Shown here: piece by piece, positions 23,303 through 35,740 of the stretch
How positions within the stretch are numbered: the stretch's first letter is position 1
How the letters are laid out: the number at the start of each line of letters is the position of its first letter
Source of the DNA: Antilocapra americana
Lineage: Eukaryota > Chordata > Mammalia > Artiodactyla > Antilocapridae
Direction of reading: 5' to 3'
DNA length: 64,000 nucleotides
Assembly: GCA_007570785.1 (NCBI GenBank)
Contig: ML660201.1
Coordinates: 44,850,473 to 44,914,472 of the forward strand
Notes under the pieces: generated by a model
The model's input: the letters and a program-made list of their open reading frames with translations, nothing else
Database searches by the model: none
Told to the model about the DNA's origin: nothing
Program-made: the position numbers and the translations under genes

Positions 23303-24070
23303 AGACTGGATCAAAATGGCAGAGGAGTAAGATATGGAGCTCACCTTCTCCCACAAATACATCAAAAATACATCTACATTTGGAATGATTCTCACAGAAC
23401 ATCTACTGAACACTGGCAGAAGACCCAAGACTTTCAAAAGGGTGAGAAAATCACATAATCGTGTAAGGCAAAAGAAAAAAAAGAGAGAGAGAGAGAGAAA
23501 GGAATCAGGACAGGCCCTGAGCCCCTGGGAGTGAACGTTAACTGTGGAAAGCTTTCTGCACACCGGGAAGCCCACTCTCCAGCCTGAGACACTTGCACTG
23601 GGGCGAGCAGGGGCTGGGTGTTGAGGCTCGGGCTTCACAGGTCAGACCCAGGAGAGGACTGGGGTTGGCTGTGTGGGGACAGCCTGAGGGGGCTAGAGTG
23701 TGGTCACCACAACTGGGGGAGTGTGGGAAGGAGCTTGGGCTATTATTGGGGTGGGGGGGTCAGAATGAGAAGGGGGCGGGACTGCCACGGGAGCTTCCTT
23801 TCCCAGGCAGGCTCTCAGGCAGCAGGGCACCACCTACACACGCTCCAGGGGTGGGTGTGAGCCTCTGCTGCCATCTCAGACTACAGAGGCAGACCCAGAC
23901 TGCTACTGCGAGGGAGGGTCCCGGGATCAGGCTCCAGCTGCTGCCCCGCCTTCCTGGAGCCTGTGCAGGTCACGCTCCTGTACATCTTTTATCAGGGGGA
24001 TAACGGCCAGCATACGCTGAGGAAAGAGACGGCAAGCACCCAAACCAGTAACTGTCCTCAAGCCAAAAAA
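23303..24070 (+). promoter_or_regulatory. L1 5' UTR (internal promoter region), block A
   Basis: GC-rich L1 leader beginning 'ggatcaaaatggcagaggag' and including the characteristic 'cacaccgggaagcccactct' and 'gggggataacggccagcata' segments. The YY1-type core is changed here (AAAATGGCAG rather than AAGATGGCGG). It contains an open frame with no start-to-stop support as a gene. Confidence 0.85.
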
Positions 24071-24380
24071 AAAAAAAGAAAAAAATTAAAACCACACAAG
24101 CTATGTAGGGATGCTCTTGCATATCAAATGCTCTCCAAGACTATAACAGATAACTGTTTCTCCTTAACTCACAGGGTAAGAGAAATACAAGAGAAATGAA
24201 ATATGAAGAAGCAGAGCAACCATTCCCGGTTAAAAGACCAAGAAAGTTCCCCTGAAGGAACAATGGCACAGACCTCTTCACTCTAACAGACATGTTCAAT
24301 AAGGAGGCAATGAAAATACTGAAGGAATTTAAAAAGGCTGTCAACAGAAATGGAGAACACTGTAAAAAAAGAAACTAGAG

Positions 24381-24645
24381 AGACCTCCCTGGTGGTCCAG
24401 TGGTTACGAATCCTCCCGCCAGCGCAGGGGACACGGTTCAATCCCTGGTCTAGGAAGATCCTATAATACAGGGGGCAACGAAACCTGTGTACCAGAACCA
24501 CTGAGTCCACATGCTGCAACAAGACAAGCCACCTCAGTGAGAAGGCCGCACGTCATGACGCAGAGTAGACCCTGCTCGCCGCGACCAGCAACAAGGGCCC
24601 GGCATGGCGAAAAAATCAATCACTTAACTCTTTAAAAACAATAAA
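24381..24645 (+). mobile_element. CHR-1-type SINE, unique to block A
   Basis: Head 'agacctccctggtggtccag', B box and CHR body are present and the 3' part is shortened. On its right side the host L1 resumes about 500 bases further downstream than expected from block B, so a deletion accompanied or followed the insertion. Confidence 0.88.
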
Positions 24646-25561
24646 CACTGCAGGCCAGAAAGGAGTGTTAAAATATATCCAAAGTCTTGAAAGGGGAAAA
24701 TTTGCAACCTAGAGTATGCTACACAGCAAGATTAGCATTTAGAATAACAGGAGAAAGAAAGAATTTCTCAGAAAAGCAAAAAAGTAAAAGAATACAGCAA
24801 TACTAAACTTATCCTAAAAGAAACATTGAAAGGTCTTCTCTAAAGAGAAATAAAGAGGGAAGAAATAGCAAGAAAAAAATCATAATAGGAAAGTAAATCA
24901 TCTAAATTAGCCAGTATATAGATCAAGAAGGAAAAAAACCTATTTGTGAAAGAGATGACAAACACAAGGAACGGCAAAAAGATAAACACGAAGATGGAAA
25001 AAAAAGGACACCAAAATCATAAAACGTGAACATGAGTAAGAAAATACAAATTTTTTTAACATGTGTTTGAGCCTATATGACTACCAGTCCGAATCAAGCC
25101 TATTCAGGCGGGGATACTTGAAAACCAGGGCAACCACAAATCAAAAACATAAAATAGACTCACCAAAACCAGAAAGACAACACAAGCATAAAATGAAGGG
25201 GAGTCGTCATACCACAAAAGAGGAAAAAAGAGGAACAACAAAGAATCCACTGTGGAAAAAAGGTTTAAGATGGCAACAAATACATTAATGTGTATCAATA
25301 TGTGTATCAAGAATCCACAATATACTGTCTACAAAATACCACCTTCCAGCAAAGGACACATACAGATTGAAGAGGTGATGTTAAAAGATATTTCATGCAA
25401 ACAGAAATGACAAGAGGCAGGAGTGGAAGTACTCAAATCAGACAAAACAGACTTTAAAGCAAAGGCCAAAGATAAAGAAAGACAATACATATGATGAAAA
25501 GATGAGCTCAAGGAAAAGATTCTGTCTTTGTCAACATCTACGCACCTAGAATGCATGCTTG

Positions 25562-25761
25562 TGGGCTCGGCCGTGCGGACCTCTGTGCAACCCCATGGGT
25601 TACACAGCCCACCCGGCTCCTCCGTCCCTGGGATTGTCCAGGCAAGGACACCAGAGTGGGTTGACCTTTCCTCTTCTAGCGGATCTTCCAGACCCAGGGA
25701 TCAACCTGCATCTCCTGCATTAGCAGGCAGATTCTTTACCACTGAGCCACCTGGGAAGCCC
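25562..25761 (-). mobile_element. Bov-tA SINE, antisense (shared site, block A)
   Basis: Minus-strand Bov-tA ending on the + strand in 'gccacctgggaagccctgca'. It sits in the L1 ORF2 endonuclease region right after 'ctacgcacctagaatgcatg'. The same antisense element occupies the same site in blocks B and C. Confidence 0.93.
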
Positions 25762-26285
25762 TGCAGCTAATATAGGAGCACCTAAATATATAATATAAAT
25801 ACCAACAGACTTCATGTTATATTATATTTCCCCTATATATTTAGGGGGAAATGGATAGGAAGACACAGTAGGAGACCTTAACACCCCATTCACATCAATG
25901 GACAGATCTTCTAAAGAGAAAATCAATAAGACAACAGAGATCCTAAATGATATAAGAAAAGTTAGACTCAATTGATATTTTCAGGACATTACCTCCAAAA
26001 AACAAAACAAAACAAAACCAGAAAAGATATTCAAGGGCACATGGAACCTTCTCTAGGACTGCCCTTATCTCTAGGGCACAAAACTAACCTCTACAAATTT
26101 AAAAGTATAGAAATTATTTCAAGTATCTTCTCTGACCACAATGGCATGAAACTAGAAATCAACTACAGGAAAAGAAATGAGAGAAAAAAATAAAAAACAA
26201 TTACATGGAGACTAAACAACGTGCCACGAGAAAACAAATGGGTCAACAAAGAAATCAAAACGGAAATTAGAGAAAACCTTGAGAC

Positions 26286-26571
26286 TCACAGACAGAGAAA
26301 GAACTTATGGTTGCCAGGGAGAAGGATGTGAGCAGGGACAGTTAGGGAGTTCGGTACAGACACGTAGGCACTGCTGTATTTACAGTGGATGACGAACAAG
26401 GACCCACAGTAGAGCACATGGAACTCTGCTCAGTGTTATGTGGCAGCCTAGATGGGAGGAGAGTTTAGTGGAGAAGAGATGCATGTATGACTGAGCCCCT
26501 TTGCTGTCCACTAAAACTATCGCAACGTTGCTAATCAGCTATACTCCAATACAAAATAAAAAGTTTAAAAA
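26286..26571 (+). mobile_element. Inserted L1 3' tail (shared site, block A)
   Basis: A stretch of L1 3' UTR ('cttatggttgccagggagaa', 'ctatactccaatacaaaata') lies inside ORF2 between 'gagaaaacctt' and 'gaattctttgagacaaacga'. The same tail is at the same position in blocks B and C, so it predates their duplication. Confidence 0.85.
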
Positions 26572-26863
26572 AAAAGAATTCTTTGAGACAAACGACAATT
26601 CAAACACAATCATACAAAATCTATGGGATAGCAAAAGCAGTTCCTAGAGGGAAGTTCACAGTGATACAGGCCTTCCTCAAAAAAAACAAACAAGAAAAAT
26701 CTCAACAAAAGAAAAACCCAACCTAACCTGCCACCTAAAACTATTAGAAAAAGAATAATAAACAAAACCTAAGGTCAGTGGAAGGAAATAATAAAGGTCA
26801 AGGAGGAAATAAATAAAATATGGATCAAAAGACAATAGAAAAATATCAATAAAACCAAAAGTT

Positions 26864-27192
26864 GGGGCTTCCATGGTGGTCCAATGGTTAAGAATCAGCC
26901 TTGCAATGCAGGGAACACGGGTTCGATCCCTGGTCCCAGAAGATTCTACATGCCACGGAGCAACTAAGCCTGTGCACCCCAACTGCTGAGCCTGCACTCT
27001 AGGGTCCAGGAGGCAGAGCTGCTGAGCTCACACAACTACTGCAGTTCAGAGGCCCAGAGCCTGCGCTCCATAGCAAGCCACCATGCTGAGAAGCCTGAGC
27101 TCCTCAACTCCAAAGGTAAGCTCCCGCTTGCCACAACTAGAGACAGCCAAAGCACAGCAACAGAGACCCGCTGCAGTCATAAATAAATAAAA
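26864..27192 (+). mobile_element. CHR-1-type SINE at RT-deletion junction (block A)
   Basis: Full-length element after ORF2 sequence 'aaaaccaaaagttgg'. The L1 resumes at 'acaacccaatcaaaaatggg', far downstream of the expected position, so the whole RT domain is missing. The identical arrangement is seen in block B. Confidence 0.9.
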
Positions 27193-27660
27193 CTTAAAAC
27201 AAACAACCCAATCAAAAATGGGTGGAAGGCATTTTTACATAAATAGACATTTTTCCAAGGAAGACATTCAGATGGCAGTAGGCACAAGCAAAGATGCTCA
27301 ACATCACTAATGATTAGAGAAATGCAAATCAAAACAATGAGGCATCACCTCACAGTGGTCAGAATGGCCACCATTATAAAATCTACAAACAATAAATGCT
27401 GGAGAGGATGCAGAGAGAAGAGAACCCTCTTACACTGTTGGTGGGAATGTAAACTGGTACAGCCACTATGGAAAACAGTGTGGAGGTTCCTTAAAAAACT
27501 AAAAAATAAAACTACCATGTGGCCCAAAAATCCCACTCCTGGGCATACACCCAGAGAAAACCATAATTCAAAAAGATACATGCACCCCAATGTTGACTGC
27601 AGCACTATGTACAACAGACAGGACATGGAAGCAACCTAAACGTCCATCAAAAGAGGAATG

Positions 27661-27965
27661 GATTCCCCTGGTGGCACAGTGGATAAAATTCTGCCTGCCA
27701 ATGCAGAGGACCCTGGTTCAATCCCTGGCTCAGGAAGACCTCAAATGTTGCTAAGCAAGTAAGCCTGTGCAGCACAAGCCCGAGAGCCGCAATCCCCGAG
27801 CCCCTGTGCCGCAACCACTGTCGCCCACGTGTCCTAAAGCATGTCTGCTGCACCGCTGACGCCCGCGGCCAAGAGCCTGTGCTCTGCAACAAGAGAAGCC
27901 ACCACAATGAGAGGCCTATGCACCACAGGAAGACCACTGTGACTGATAATAACAATAAATATTTT
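27661..27965 (+). mobile_element. CHR-1-type SINE in L1 3' tail (block A)
   Basis: Head 'gattcccctggtggcacagt', B box 'ggttcaatccctggctc' and a tail of ATAA/AAATAA repeats. It interrupts 'aaaagaggaatgg|a..', the position also used by the CHR-1 copy at 52,377. Confidence 0.9.
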
Positions 27966-28019
27966 AAATAAATAAGTGGGTTTAAAAACAACAACAACAA
28001 AGGAGTGGATAAAGAAGAC

Positions 28020-28187
28020 AAGAGTAGGTCCAGTGACCAAGGTCCACACTCCCGATGAAGGATGCCTGGGTTCGGTCCCTGGTCAGGGAACTGGATCCCA
28101 CATGCTGCCAAGTAAGAGTTCACATGCCCCAACTATAGATCCAGCATGGTGCAAGTGAGACCCAGCAAAGCCAAATAAATTTAAACA
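28020..28187 (+). mobile_element. CHR-2-type SINE in L1 3' tail (block A)
   Basis: Short CHR-2 form with 'gggttcggtccctggtcagg' and 'cccagcaaagccaaataaat'. Target duplications AAAGAAGACA (left) and AAAGAAAGACA (right) are recognisable. Confidence 0.88.
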
Positions 28188-29583
28188 AAAGAAAGACATG
28201 GCACATATATATAATAGAATATTACTCAGCCATAAAATTGTAGAGACTGTCATACACAATGAAGTCAGAAAAACAAATGTTCATATTAACCCATATATGT
28301 GGGAATCCAGAAAAATGGTAACAATAAGAGCTATTTGAAGAACAGAAATAGAGATACAGACATCGAGAACACACACATGGACACCAAGAGGGGAAAGACA
28401 GGGGTGGGATGCATTAAGAGATTGGCATAGGCATATATACACTACTAGGTGTAAAACAGATAACCAAGGAGAATCTACTGTGTGGCACAGGGAACTGTGC
28501 TCAGTGCTGTGTGACCTAAACAGGAAGGAAACCCAAAGAAGAGGATATATATACACATATAGATTTGATACACACAGCTGATTCACTTTGCTTTAAAACA
28601 CAAACTAACACAATATTGCAAAGCAACTATACTCCCATACATTTTTTTAAAAGAATAGATAATTTGGACAGACCGATCATTAGAAATGAAATAGAAGCTG
28701 TAATTAAAAAAAAAAAAACTCTCCCTATAAACAAAAGTCCCGGACCATATGGCTTCACAGGAGAATTCTGCCAAAGAAAGAAAGAACTCACACAAATTCT
28801 TCTCTAACTCTCCCAAAAGACTGAAGAGGACAGAACACTCCAAAATATACTCAATGAAACCAACTGACACTAAAAACAGACAGAGATACCACCAAAAAAA
28901 GAAAACTACAGGTCAATATCTTTGATGAATATATATGCAAAACTTCTCAACAAGATATTAGCAATCCAAATCCAACAACACAGAAAACGACCAAGTGGGA
29001 TTAATCCTAAACTCACAAGGATAGTTCAACATACACAAAACAATGTAATACACCACATTAATAGAAGTCAAAACTCACATGACAGTCTCAACAGATGCAG
29101 AAAAAAATATTTGACAAAATTTCTCATCTACTCATGGTAACAATTCTTACCAAATTTAGTATAGTAGGAACACATCTCAACATAAAAGAAGCCATTTCTG
29201 ACAAACCCACAACCGAAATGATACTCAATGGTGACAAGCTGAAAGCTTTCCCTCTAAAATCTGGAACAAGTCAAGGATGCCCACTCTCACCACTTCTATT
29301 CAACATAGTATTAGAATTTCTAGCCACAGCAATCAGACAATAAATAGAAATAAAAGGTATCAGAATTGGAAAGAAGTGGTAAAATTGTCACTAGATGCAG
29401 ATAACATGATCCTACATATAGAAAGCTCTATGAATTACACACTAAAACTACTAGATTTAATAAAGGAATTCTGCAGAGTAGCAAGATGCAAGATTAACAT
29501 TAAGACATTGCTTACATTTCTTTACACTGACAATGAACTATTACAAAGGTGATGTAAAAAGAAACACCTTTTAAAATTGTACG

Positions 29584-29800
29584 AGGACTTCCCTGGCGGT
29601 CCAGTGGCTACAGTTCTGCACACCAAATGCAGAGGGCCCAGGTTCATCCCTGGTCAGGAAACAAGATGCCACAAGCCACCACTAAGAGTTCACGTGCCTC
29701 AATGCTGCAATAAGGATCCCACATGCTGCAGTAAAGACTGAAGACCCCATGTGTCCAGCTAAGACCCAGCACAGTCAAAGAAATACATGAACAAAGGTAA
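29584..29800 (+). mobile_element. CHR-2-type SINE (shared ORF2 site, block D1)
   Basis: Head 'ggacttccctggcggtccag' and tail 'cccagcacagtcaaagaaat'. Flanked by 'aaaattgtac' (left) and 'aaattgcacc' (right), a target duplication. The same site is filled in D2 and D4, and on the left side in D3, but empty in D0. Confidence 0.92.
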
Positions 29801-30666
29801 TTAATTAATTAAATTGCACCAAAATAAACACCACAAACACACATGTAAGAATAAATATGATCAAAGAGGTGAAAGACATATATGCTGAGAACTATAAAAC
29901 ACTAGCAAAGGAAATTAAAGTGGATTCAAAGAAAGATATCCCATGCTCTTGGATTGAAAGAATTAATACTGATAAATGACAATACTACCCAAAGCAATGT
30001 ACAGATTGAATGAGATCCATATCAAATTATCCATGACATTCTTCCCAGAACTAGAACAAATACAAAAACTTATATGGAATCATAAAAGGTTCAGAACTGC
30101 CAAAGCAATATTGGGGAGAAAAACAGAGCAGGAGGTATAACTCTCCCAGACTTTAGACAATACCTCAAAGCTACAGTAACCAAAACAGTGTGGTATTGGT
30201 ACACAAACAGACATACATCAACAGAACAGAATAGAGAGCCCAGAAATAAGCTCACATACCCTTGGTCAATTAATCTTCAGCAAAGGAGGCAAGAATATGC
30301 AATGGAAAAAAGCCAGTCTCCTCAGCAAGTGCTGCAGGGAGAGTTGAACAGCCCGCTGTAAATCATTGAAGTTAGAACACATCCTCAGACCATGCTCAAA
30401 AATAAACTTGACTTGCCTTAAAGACTTCAACATAAGACATGACACTATAAAACTCCTAGAGGAGAGAATAGGCAAAACACTCTCTGACATAAAGCATACC
30501 AATGTTTTCTTAGGTCAGTCTCCCAAGGCAATAGAAATTAAACAAAAATAAACAAATGAGACCTACTAAAACAAGCTTTTGCAAAGCAAAGAAAGAAAGC
30601 CATAAATTAAATGAAAAAATAACCTACAGAATGGGAGAGAATATTTGCAAATGATATGACTGACAA

Positions 30667-30883
30667 GGGGCTGGCCTGAAGGCTCAGTGGTAAAGAATCT
30701 GCCTGCAATGAAGGAGCCATAGGTTTGATCCCTGGGTCGAGAAGATCCCCTGGAGGGGGGCATGGCAACCCACTCTAGTATTCTTGCCTGGAGAATACCA
30801 TGGACAGAGGAGCCTGACAGGCTACAGTCCCTGGGGTCACAAAGAGTCAGGCATGACTGAAGTGACTTGGCTGACAGGTAGGC
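30667..30883 (+). mobile_element. Bov-tA SINE, private to D1
   Basis: Sense Bov-tA with 'gatccctgggtcgagaagat' and end 'agtcaggcatgactgaagtg'. Direct repeats ATGACTGACAAG and ATGACCAACAAG flank it in L1 ORF2. Confidence 0.93.
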
Positions 30884-31555
30884 ATGACCAACAAGAACTT
30901 AATAACCAAAATATACAAGTGGATCATACAACTCAACAACAACAAAAACCAAACGACCTGATCAAAAATGGACAGATCTAGACATTTCTCCAAAGACAAA
31001 ACATAGAAAAGATGCTCAACATCATCATTATTAGAGAAATACAAATCAAAACAACAATGAGGTATCACCTCACAGCAGTCAGAAGGGCCATAATTAAAGT
31101 CTACAAATAACAAATGCTAGACAGGGTATGGACAAGAGAGAATCCTCCTACACTGTTCTTGGGTGTGTAAGTTGATGCAGACACTATGGAAAGCAGTATG
31201 GAGATTACTAAACAAAACTAAACATAGATTTAAATTATGATCCACCAAACCCACTCCTGGGCATATATCCAGACAAAACTATAATTCAAAAAGATACATG
31301 CATCACTATGTTCACAGCAACACTATTCACAATAGTCAAGAAACGGAAACAACCTAAATGTTCATCAACAGATGAATGGATACAGAAGATGTGATACACA
31401 CATACAGTGAAATACTACTGAGCCAATAAAAAGAGTGAAATAACATCACTGCAGCAATGGGTGTGACTAGAGACTGCCACATGAAGAGAAGTCAGAAAGA
31501 GAGAGACAAATACCTTATGATACCACTTACATGCCGAACCTAAAATATAACACCA

Positions 31556-32320
31556 AGACTGGACCAAGATGGCGGAGGAGTAAGATATGAGGTCACCTTC
31601 TCCCACAAATACATCAGAAATACACCTACATGTGGAATGATTCTCACAGAACATCTACTGAATGCTGGCAGAAGACCCAAGACTTTCAAAAGGGTGAGAA
31701 AATCACATAATTGTGTAAGGCAAAAGAAAAAAAAGAGAGAGAGAGAAAGGAATTGGGATAGGCCCTGAGCCCCTGGGAGTGAACGTTAACTGTGGAAAGC
31801 TTTCTGCACACCGGGAAGCCCACTCTCCAGCCTGAGACACTTGCCCTGGGGCGAGCAGGGGCTGGATGCTGAGGCTCGGGCTTCACAGGTCAGACCCAGG
31901 AGAGGACTGGGGTTGGCTGTGTGGGGACAGCCTGAGGGGGCTGGAGTGTGGTCACCACAACTGGGGGAGTGTGGGAAGGAGCCTGGGCTGTTATTGGGGT
32001 GGGCACAAGAAGAGGGGCGGGACTGCCACGGGAGCTTCCTTTCCCAGGCAGGCTCTCAGGCAGCAGGGCACCACCTACACACGCTCCAGGGGTGGGTGTG
32101 AGCCTCTGCTGCCATCTCAGACTCCAGAGGCAGACCCAGACTGCTACTGTGAGGGAGGGTCCCGGGATCAGGCTCCAGCTGCTGCCCCGCCTTCCTGGAG
32201 CCTGTGCAGGTCACGCTCCTGTACATCTTTTATCAGGGGGATAACGGCCAGCAACGGCCAGCATACGCTGAGGAAAGAGACAGCAAGCACGCAAACCAGT
32301 AACTGTCCTTCTGCCAAAAA
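31556..32320 (+). promoter_or_regulatory. L1 5' UTR (internal promoter region), block B
   Basis: GC-rich L1 leader. It keeps a perfect YY1-type motif AAGATGGCGG at 31,566-31,575, close to the start, as expected for an L1 internal promoter. It lacks about 8 bases present in A and C near 32,005 and carries a short duplication 'cagcaacggcc' near 32,250. Confidence 0.85.
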
Positions 32321-32377
32321 ATATCAAGCCAATACAAGCTACCCATGGTCTTTACCCTCTTAAAAAAGCCCTCCAAG

Positions 32378-32519
32378 GTACTTTCCTGGTGGTCCAGTGG
32401 GTAGGACACAAAGCTCTCAATGGGACCTGAGTTCCATCCCTGGTCAGGGAACTATATCCCACATGCTGAGAGGAAGACCAGTTGTAGCAAATAAGTGAAA
32501 ACAAATATTTTTTTTAAAA
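32378..32519 (+). mobile_element. CHR-2-type SINE, private to block B
   Basis: Head 'gtactttcctggtggtccag', then 'ccatccctggtcagggaact' and a short tail. Blocks A and C are empty at this position. Confidence 0.85.
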
Positions 32520-32539
32520 GGCCTCCTAGATTATAGAAA

Positions 32540-33450
32540 AGAACTGTTTCTCTGAGACTCAGAGAGTAAGAGAAATGTAAGCAAAGTGAAGAAGCAGAGG
32601 AACCACTACCAGTCAAAAGACCAAAGTTCTCCTGAGGAACAATGACACAGATCCCTTCAGTCTAACAGACACCGACTTCAAAGCAGAGGCAACGAAACCA
32701 CTGAAGGAATTAAGAAAGACTATTGACAGAAATGCAGATGACTATTAAAAGAGGACCTAGAAACTATCAGGAGGAGCCAAGAAAAATAAGAAAATTTATT
32801 TGTTGAGACAAAAGCTGAGCTCAAGGCAATGAATAGCAGAATAATGCTGAAGAAAGAATAAATGACGTGTTAGAATAATGGAAATCATCCAATCAAAACA
32901 AACAAACCTAGAAAACCAAATGGAAAAAAAATGAAGGCAGTAAAAGGGACCTATGGGATAACATAAAGCGTGCCAGTCTACACATAGTAGGAATTCCAGA
33001 AGGAGAATAAACAGAAAAGGCGATTGAAAATGCATTTGAAGAAATTATGGCTGAAAACTTTCCAAATCTAAAAAAGAATACAGATATCTAGGTAAAGGAA
33101 GCACAGAGGGTTCCAAACAAGATGAACGCAGACAGATCTATACCGAGACATATGATAAAATTAACAGCAAAAGCTAAGGGAGAATTCTGAAAATAACAAG
33201 AGGAAAAGAAGTTAATTACAAGGGATCCTCCATAAAGCTATCAGCTGATTTCTCTATAGTAACACTGCAGGCCAGAAGAGAGTGGCAAAATACATTCAAA
33301 GTCTTGAAAGGCAAAAGTCTGCAACCTAAGATAGTCTACTCTGAAAGATTATCATTTAGAATAGGAGGAGACATAAAGAATTTCTCAGAGAAGCAAAAAA
33401 ACACAATACTAAACATATCTTAAAGGAACTATTGAAATGTCTTCTCTAAA
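32540..33450 (+). pseudogene. L1 ORF1 remnant, block B
   Basis: ORF1 encodes an RNA-binding, coiled-coil nucleic-acid chaperone in intact L1. Here the ORF1 order is kept (start region 'gaggaaccactaccagtcaa', middle 'gtaggaattccagaaggaga', end region 'gtaacactgcaggccagaag'), but many stops and frameshifts are present. Confidence 0.75.
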
Positions 33451-34247
33451 TAGAAAAGAACAAAAAGATATGGGAAGAAAAAAAATCACAATTGGAAAGT
33501 AACTCATTTGAATTAGTCAGTATATAGATCAAAAAGAAAAACAAAAGCTAGTTGTGAAAGTGATGACAAATACAAGGAACAGCAAAAGGATAAATATGAA
33601 GATGTAAAAAAGGACACTGAAATCATAAAATGTGGGGAAGGAGAGTAAGAAAATGCAGATTCTTTTTAATATATCTGAGCCTACATGATTATCAGTCCAA
33701 AGCAAGCAGATATAGGAAAAGATTAACATACTTGAAAAAGGGTAACCACAAATCAAAAACACACAATAGATTCACAAAAGCCAAAAGAAGAGAACACAAG
33801 CACAGAATTAAAAGAAATCATCAAACCACAAAGAAAAAGAATAGGAACAAACAATGGAGAGACAAAGAATCGACTGGAAAACAAAGCTTAAAATGGCAAT
33901 AAATATGTATGTATCAATTTTAAATATCAATGGGCTGAACGCTCCAATCAAAAACAGAGAGTGGCAGACTAGATAAGAAAATAAGTGCCTACAATATGCT
34001 GCCTACAAGAGACCTACCTTATGGCAAAGGACACATACAGATTGAAGAAGGGATGGAAAAATGTATTTCACGCAAATGGAAATGATAAGCAGGCGAGAGT
34101 CCCAATACTCATATCAGACAAAACAGACTTAAAGCAAAGGCCATAAAGAAAGATAAAGGAGGACACTATATTAATAGAATCACAAACAGATCAATACAAG
34201 GAGAGGATTTTACACTTGCCAACATACACACATGTAATATGCGTGCG

Positions 34248-34428
34248 GGCGTGCTCAGTTGTGTCTGCCTCGGCAACCCCACGGACTGCAGTCCACCGGG
34301 CTCCCCTGTCCATGGAATTCTCCAGGCATGAATACTGGACTGGGTAGCCATTTCCTTCTCTGGAGGATCTTCCCTGCAATGGGTCCCTGCAGGTGGATTC
34401 TTAACCACTGAGCCCCCTGGGAAGCCCT
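34248..34428 (-). mobile_element. Bov-tA SINE, antisense (shared site, block B)
   Basis: Same antisense Bov-tA as in A (25,562) and C (62,847), inserted in L1 ORF2 after 'acacatgtaatatgcgtg'. It ends 'gccccctgggaagccctgca'. Confidence 0.93.
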
Positions 34429-34640
34429 GCACCTAACACAGGGGCATCCAAATACATAAAATAGATACCAACAGACATAAAGCGAGAAATGGACAGGAAT
34501 ACCTTAACATCCCACCCACATCAATGGACAGATCTTCTAGACAGAAAAGCAATAAGGTAACAGAGATCCTAAATGATACAATAGAATAGTGAAATTTGAT
34601 TGATATTTTCAGGATGTTACATTAAAAAAAAAAAACAACC

Positions 34641-34877
34641 AGGGAAAGGGTGGGATGATATGGGAGAATGGCATTGAAACATGTTAATTATCATATGTCT
34701 AATCAATCGTCAGCCCAGGATTGATTCTAGGGGCTGGTGCATCGAGATTTCCCGGGGGGAGGGAGGAGGGAGGGGGGAGGGAGGGGTTTCTGGAGGGGGA
34801 GCATATGTAAACCCATAGTGATATCATGGCATTGTATGGCAAAAACAATAAAAGGGAGAAAAAAAAATAAAAAAAAA
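34641..34877 (+). mobile_element. Young 5'-truncated L1 3' tail
   Basis: L1-BT-type 3' UTR ('gggatgatatgggagaatgg', 'ggggctggtgca', a G-rich GGGAGGGAGG tract, 'gtatggcaaaaacaataaaa') ending in an A-rich tail. It is flanked by identical 19-base repeats TTAAAAAAAAAAAACAACC at 34,622-34,640 and 34,878-34,896. Perfect duplications and absence from A and C indicate a recent, private event. Confidence 0.94.
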
Positions 34878-35154
34878 TTAAAAAAAAAAAACAACCAACC
34901 AGAGTATACATTCTTTTCAAATACACATGGAGCCTTCTCTGAATTGACCACAAACTAGGGCATAAAACTAACTTCAACAAATTTACAAGTACAGAAATTG
35001 TTTCAATCATCTTCTTTGACCACAATGGCATGAAACTAGAAATCAACTACAGGAAAATAAATGAGGGGAAAAAAATGATTACATGGAGACTAAACAACAT
35101 GCCAGAAGAAAATAAATGGGTCAACAAATCAAAAAGGAAATTAGAGAAAACCTT

Positions 35155-35455
35155 CAGACTCACCAACTTAAAGAATGAACTTATGGTTGCCAGGGAGAAG
35201 GATGCGGGGAGGGATAGTTAGGAAGTTTGGGATGGACATGTACCCTCTGCTATATTTAAAATGAATAAGAACAAAGACCTACTGTGTAGCACATGGAACT
35301 ATGCTCGATGTTATGCGGGAGCCTGGATGGGAGGGGAGTTTGGGGAAGAATAGATACATGTATATGTATGGATGAGCCCCTTCCCTGTTCACTTGAAACT
35401 ATCAAAACATTGTTAATCAGCCATATCCCAACACAAAATAAAAAGTTGAAGAAAA
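35155..35455 (+). mobile_element. Inserted L1 3' tail (shared site, block B)
   Basis: Same L1 tail as at 26,286 and 63,512, placed between ORF2 'gagaaaaccttcagac' and 'taccttgagacaaacaacaa'. Confidence 0.85.
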
Positions 35456-35740
35456 GAATACCTTGAGACAAACAACAATGATAACACAACCGTACAAAAT
35501 CTAAGGGATGTAGCAAAAGCAGTTCCTAGAGGGAAGGTCAAAGCGATACAGGCCTTCCTCAAAAAAACAAACATGAAAAATCTCAAGTAAACTACCTAAC
35601 CTGCTGACTACAACAATTAGAAAAAGAAGAACACCAAAACCTAAGGTCAGCAGAAGGAAGGAAATCATAAAGATCAGGGAGAAAATTAATAAAATACAGA
35701 TCAAAAAACAATAGAAAAAAATCAATAAAACCAAGAGCTG

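Larger units (their letters stand above)
23297..28650 (+). mobile_element. L1 block A (5' UTR to 3' tail, ORF2 RT deleted)
   Basis: The block contains an L1 5' UTR (23,303-24,070), an ORF1 remnant, the inter-ORF region (about 24,950-25,290) and the endonuclease part of ORF2 (about 25,300-26,280). It then holds an inserted L1 tail (about 26,286-26,571), more ORF2, a CHR-1 SINE and, without the RT domain, the ORF2 C-terminus (about 27,215-27,660) and 3' tail. About 500 bases of ORF1 present in block B are missing next to the CHR-1 SINE at 24,381. The Bov-tA, L1-tail and CHR-1/RT-deletion features are shared with block B, and the first two also with block C. Confidence 0.88.
28651..31555 (+). 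mobile_element. L1 block D1 (ORF2 RT to near 3' end)
   Basis: The block begins abruptly in ORF2 ('gataatttggacagaccgat') right after the 3' tail of block A, passes the RT domain and ends at 'gccgaacctaaaatataaca', joined to the 5' UTR of block B. The RT catalytic FADD/YADD position is changed to DADN (about 29,396). It carries a CHR-2 SINE at the shared ORF2 site and a private Bov-tA. Confidence 0.88.

Noticed and set aside
23593..24003. 136-codon open frame, repeated almost identically at 31,841 and 60,409
   Set aside because: It lies in the GC-rich L1 5' UTR of blocks A, B and C. The repetition comes from the duplicated L1 blocks, and the frame is not an L1 ORF0/ORF1-type protein I recognise.
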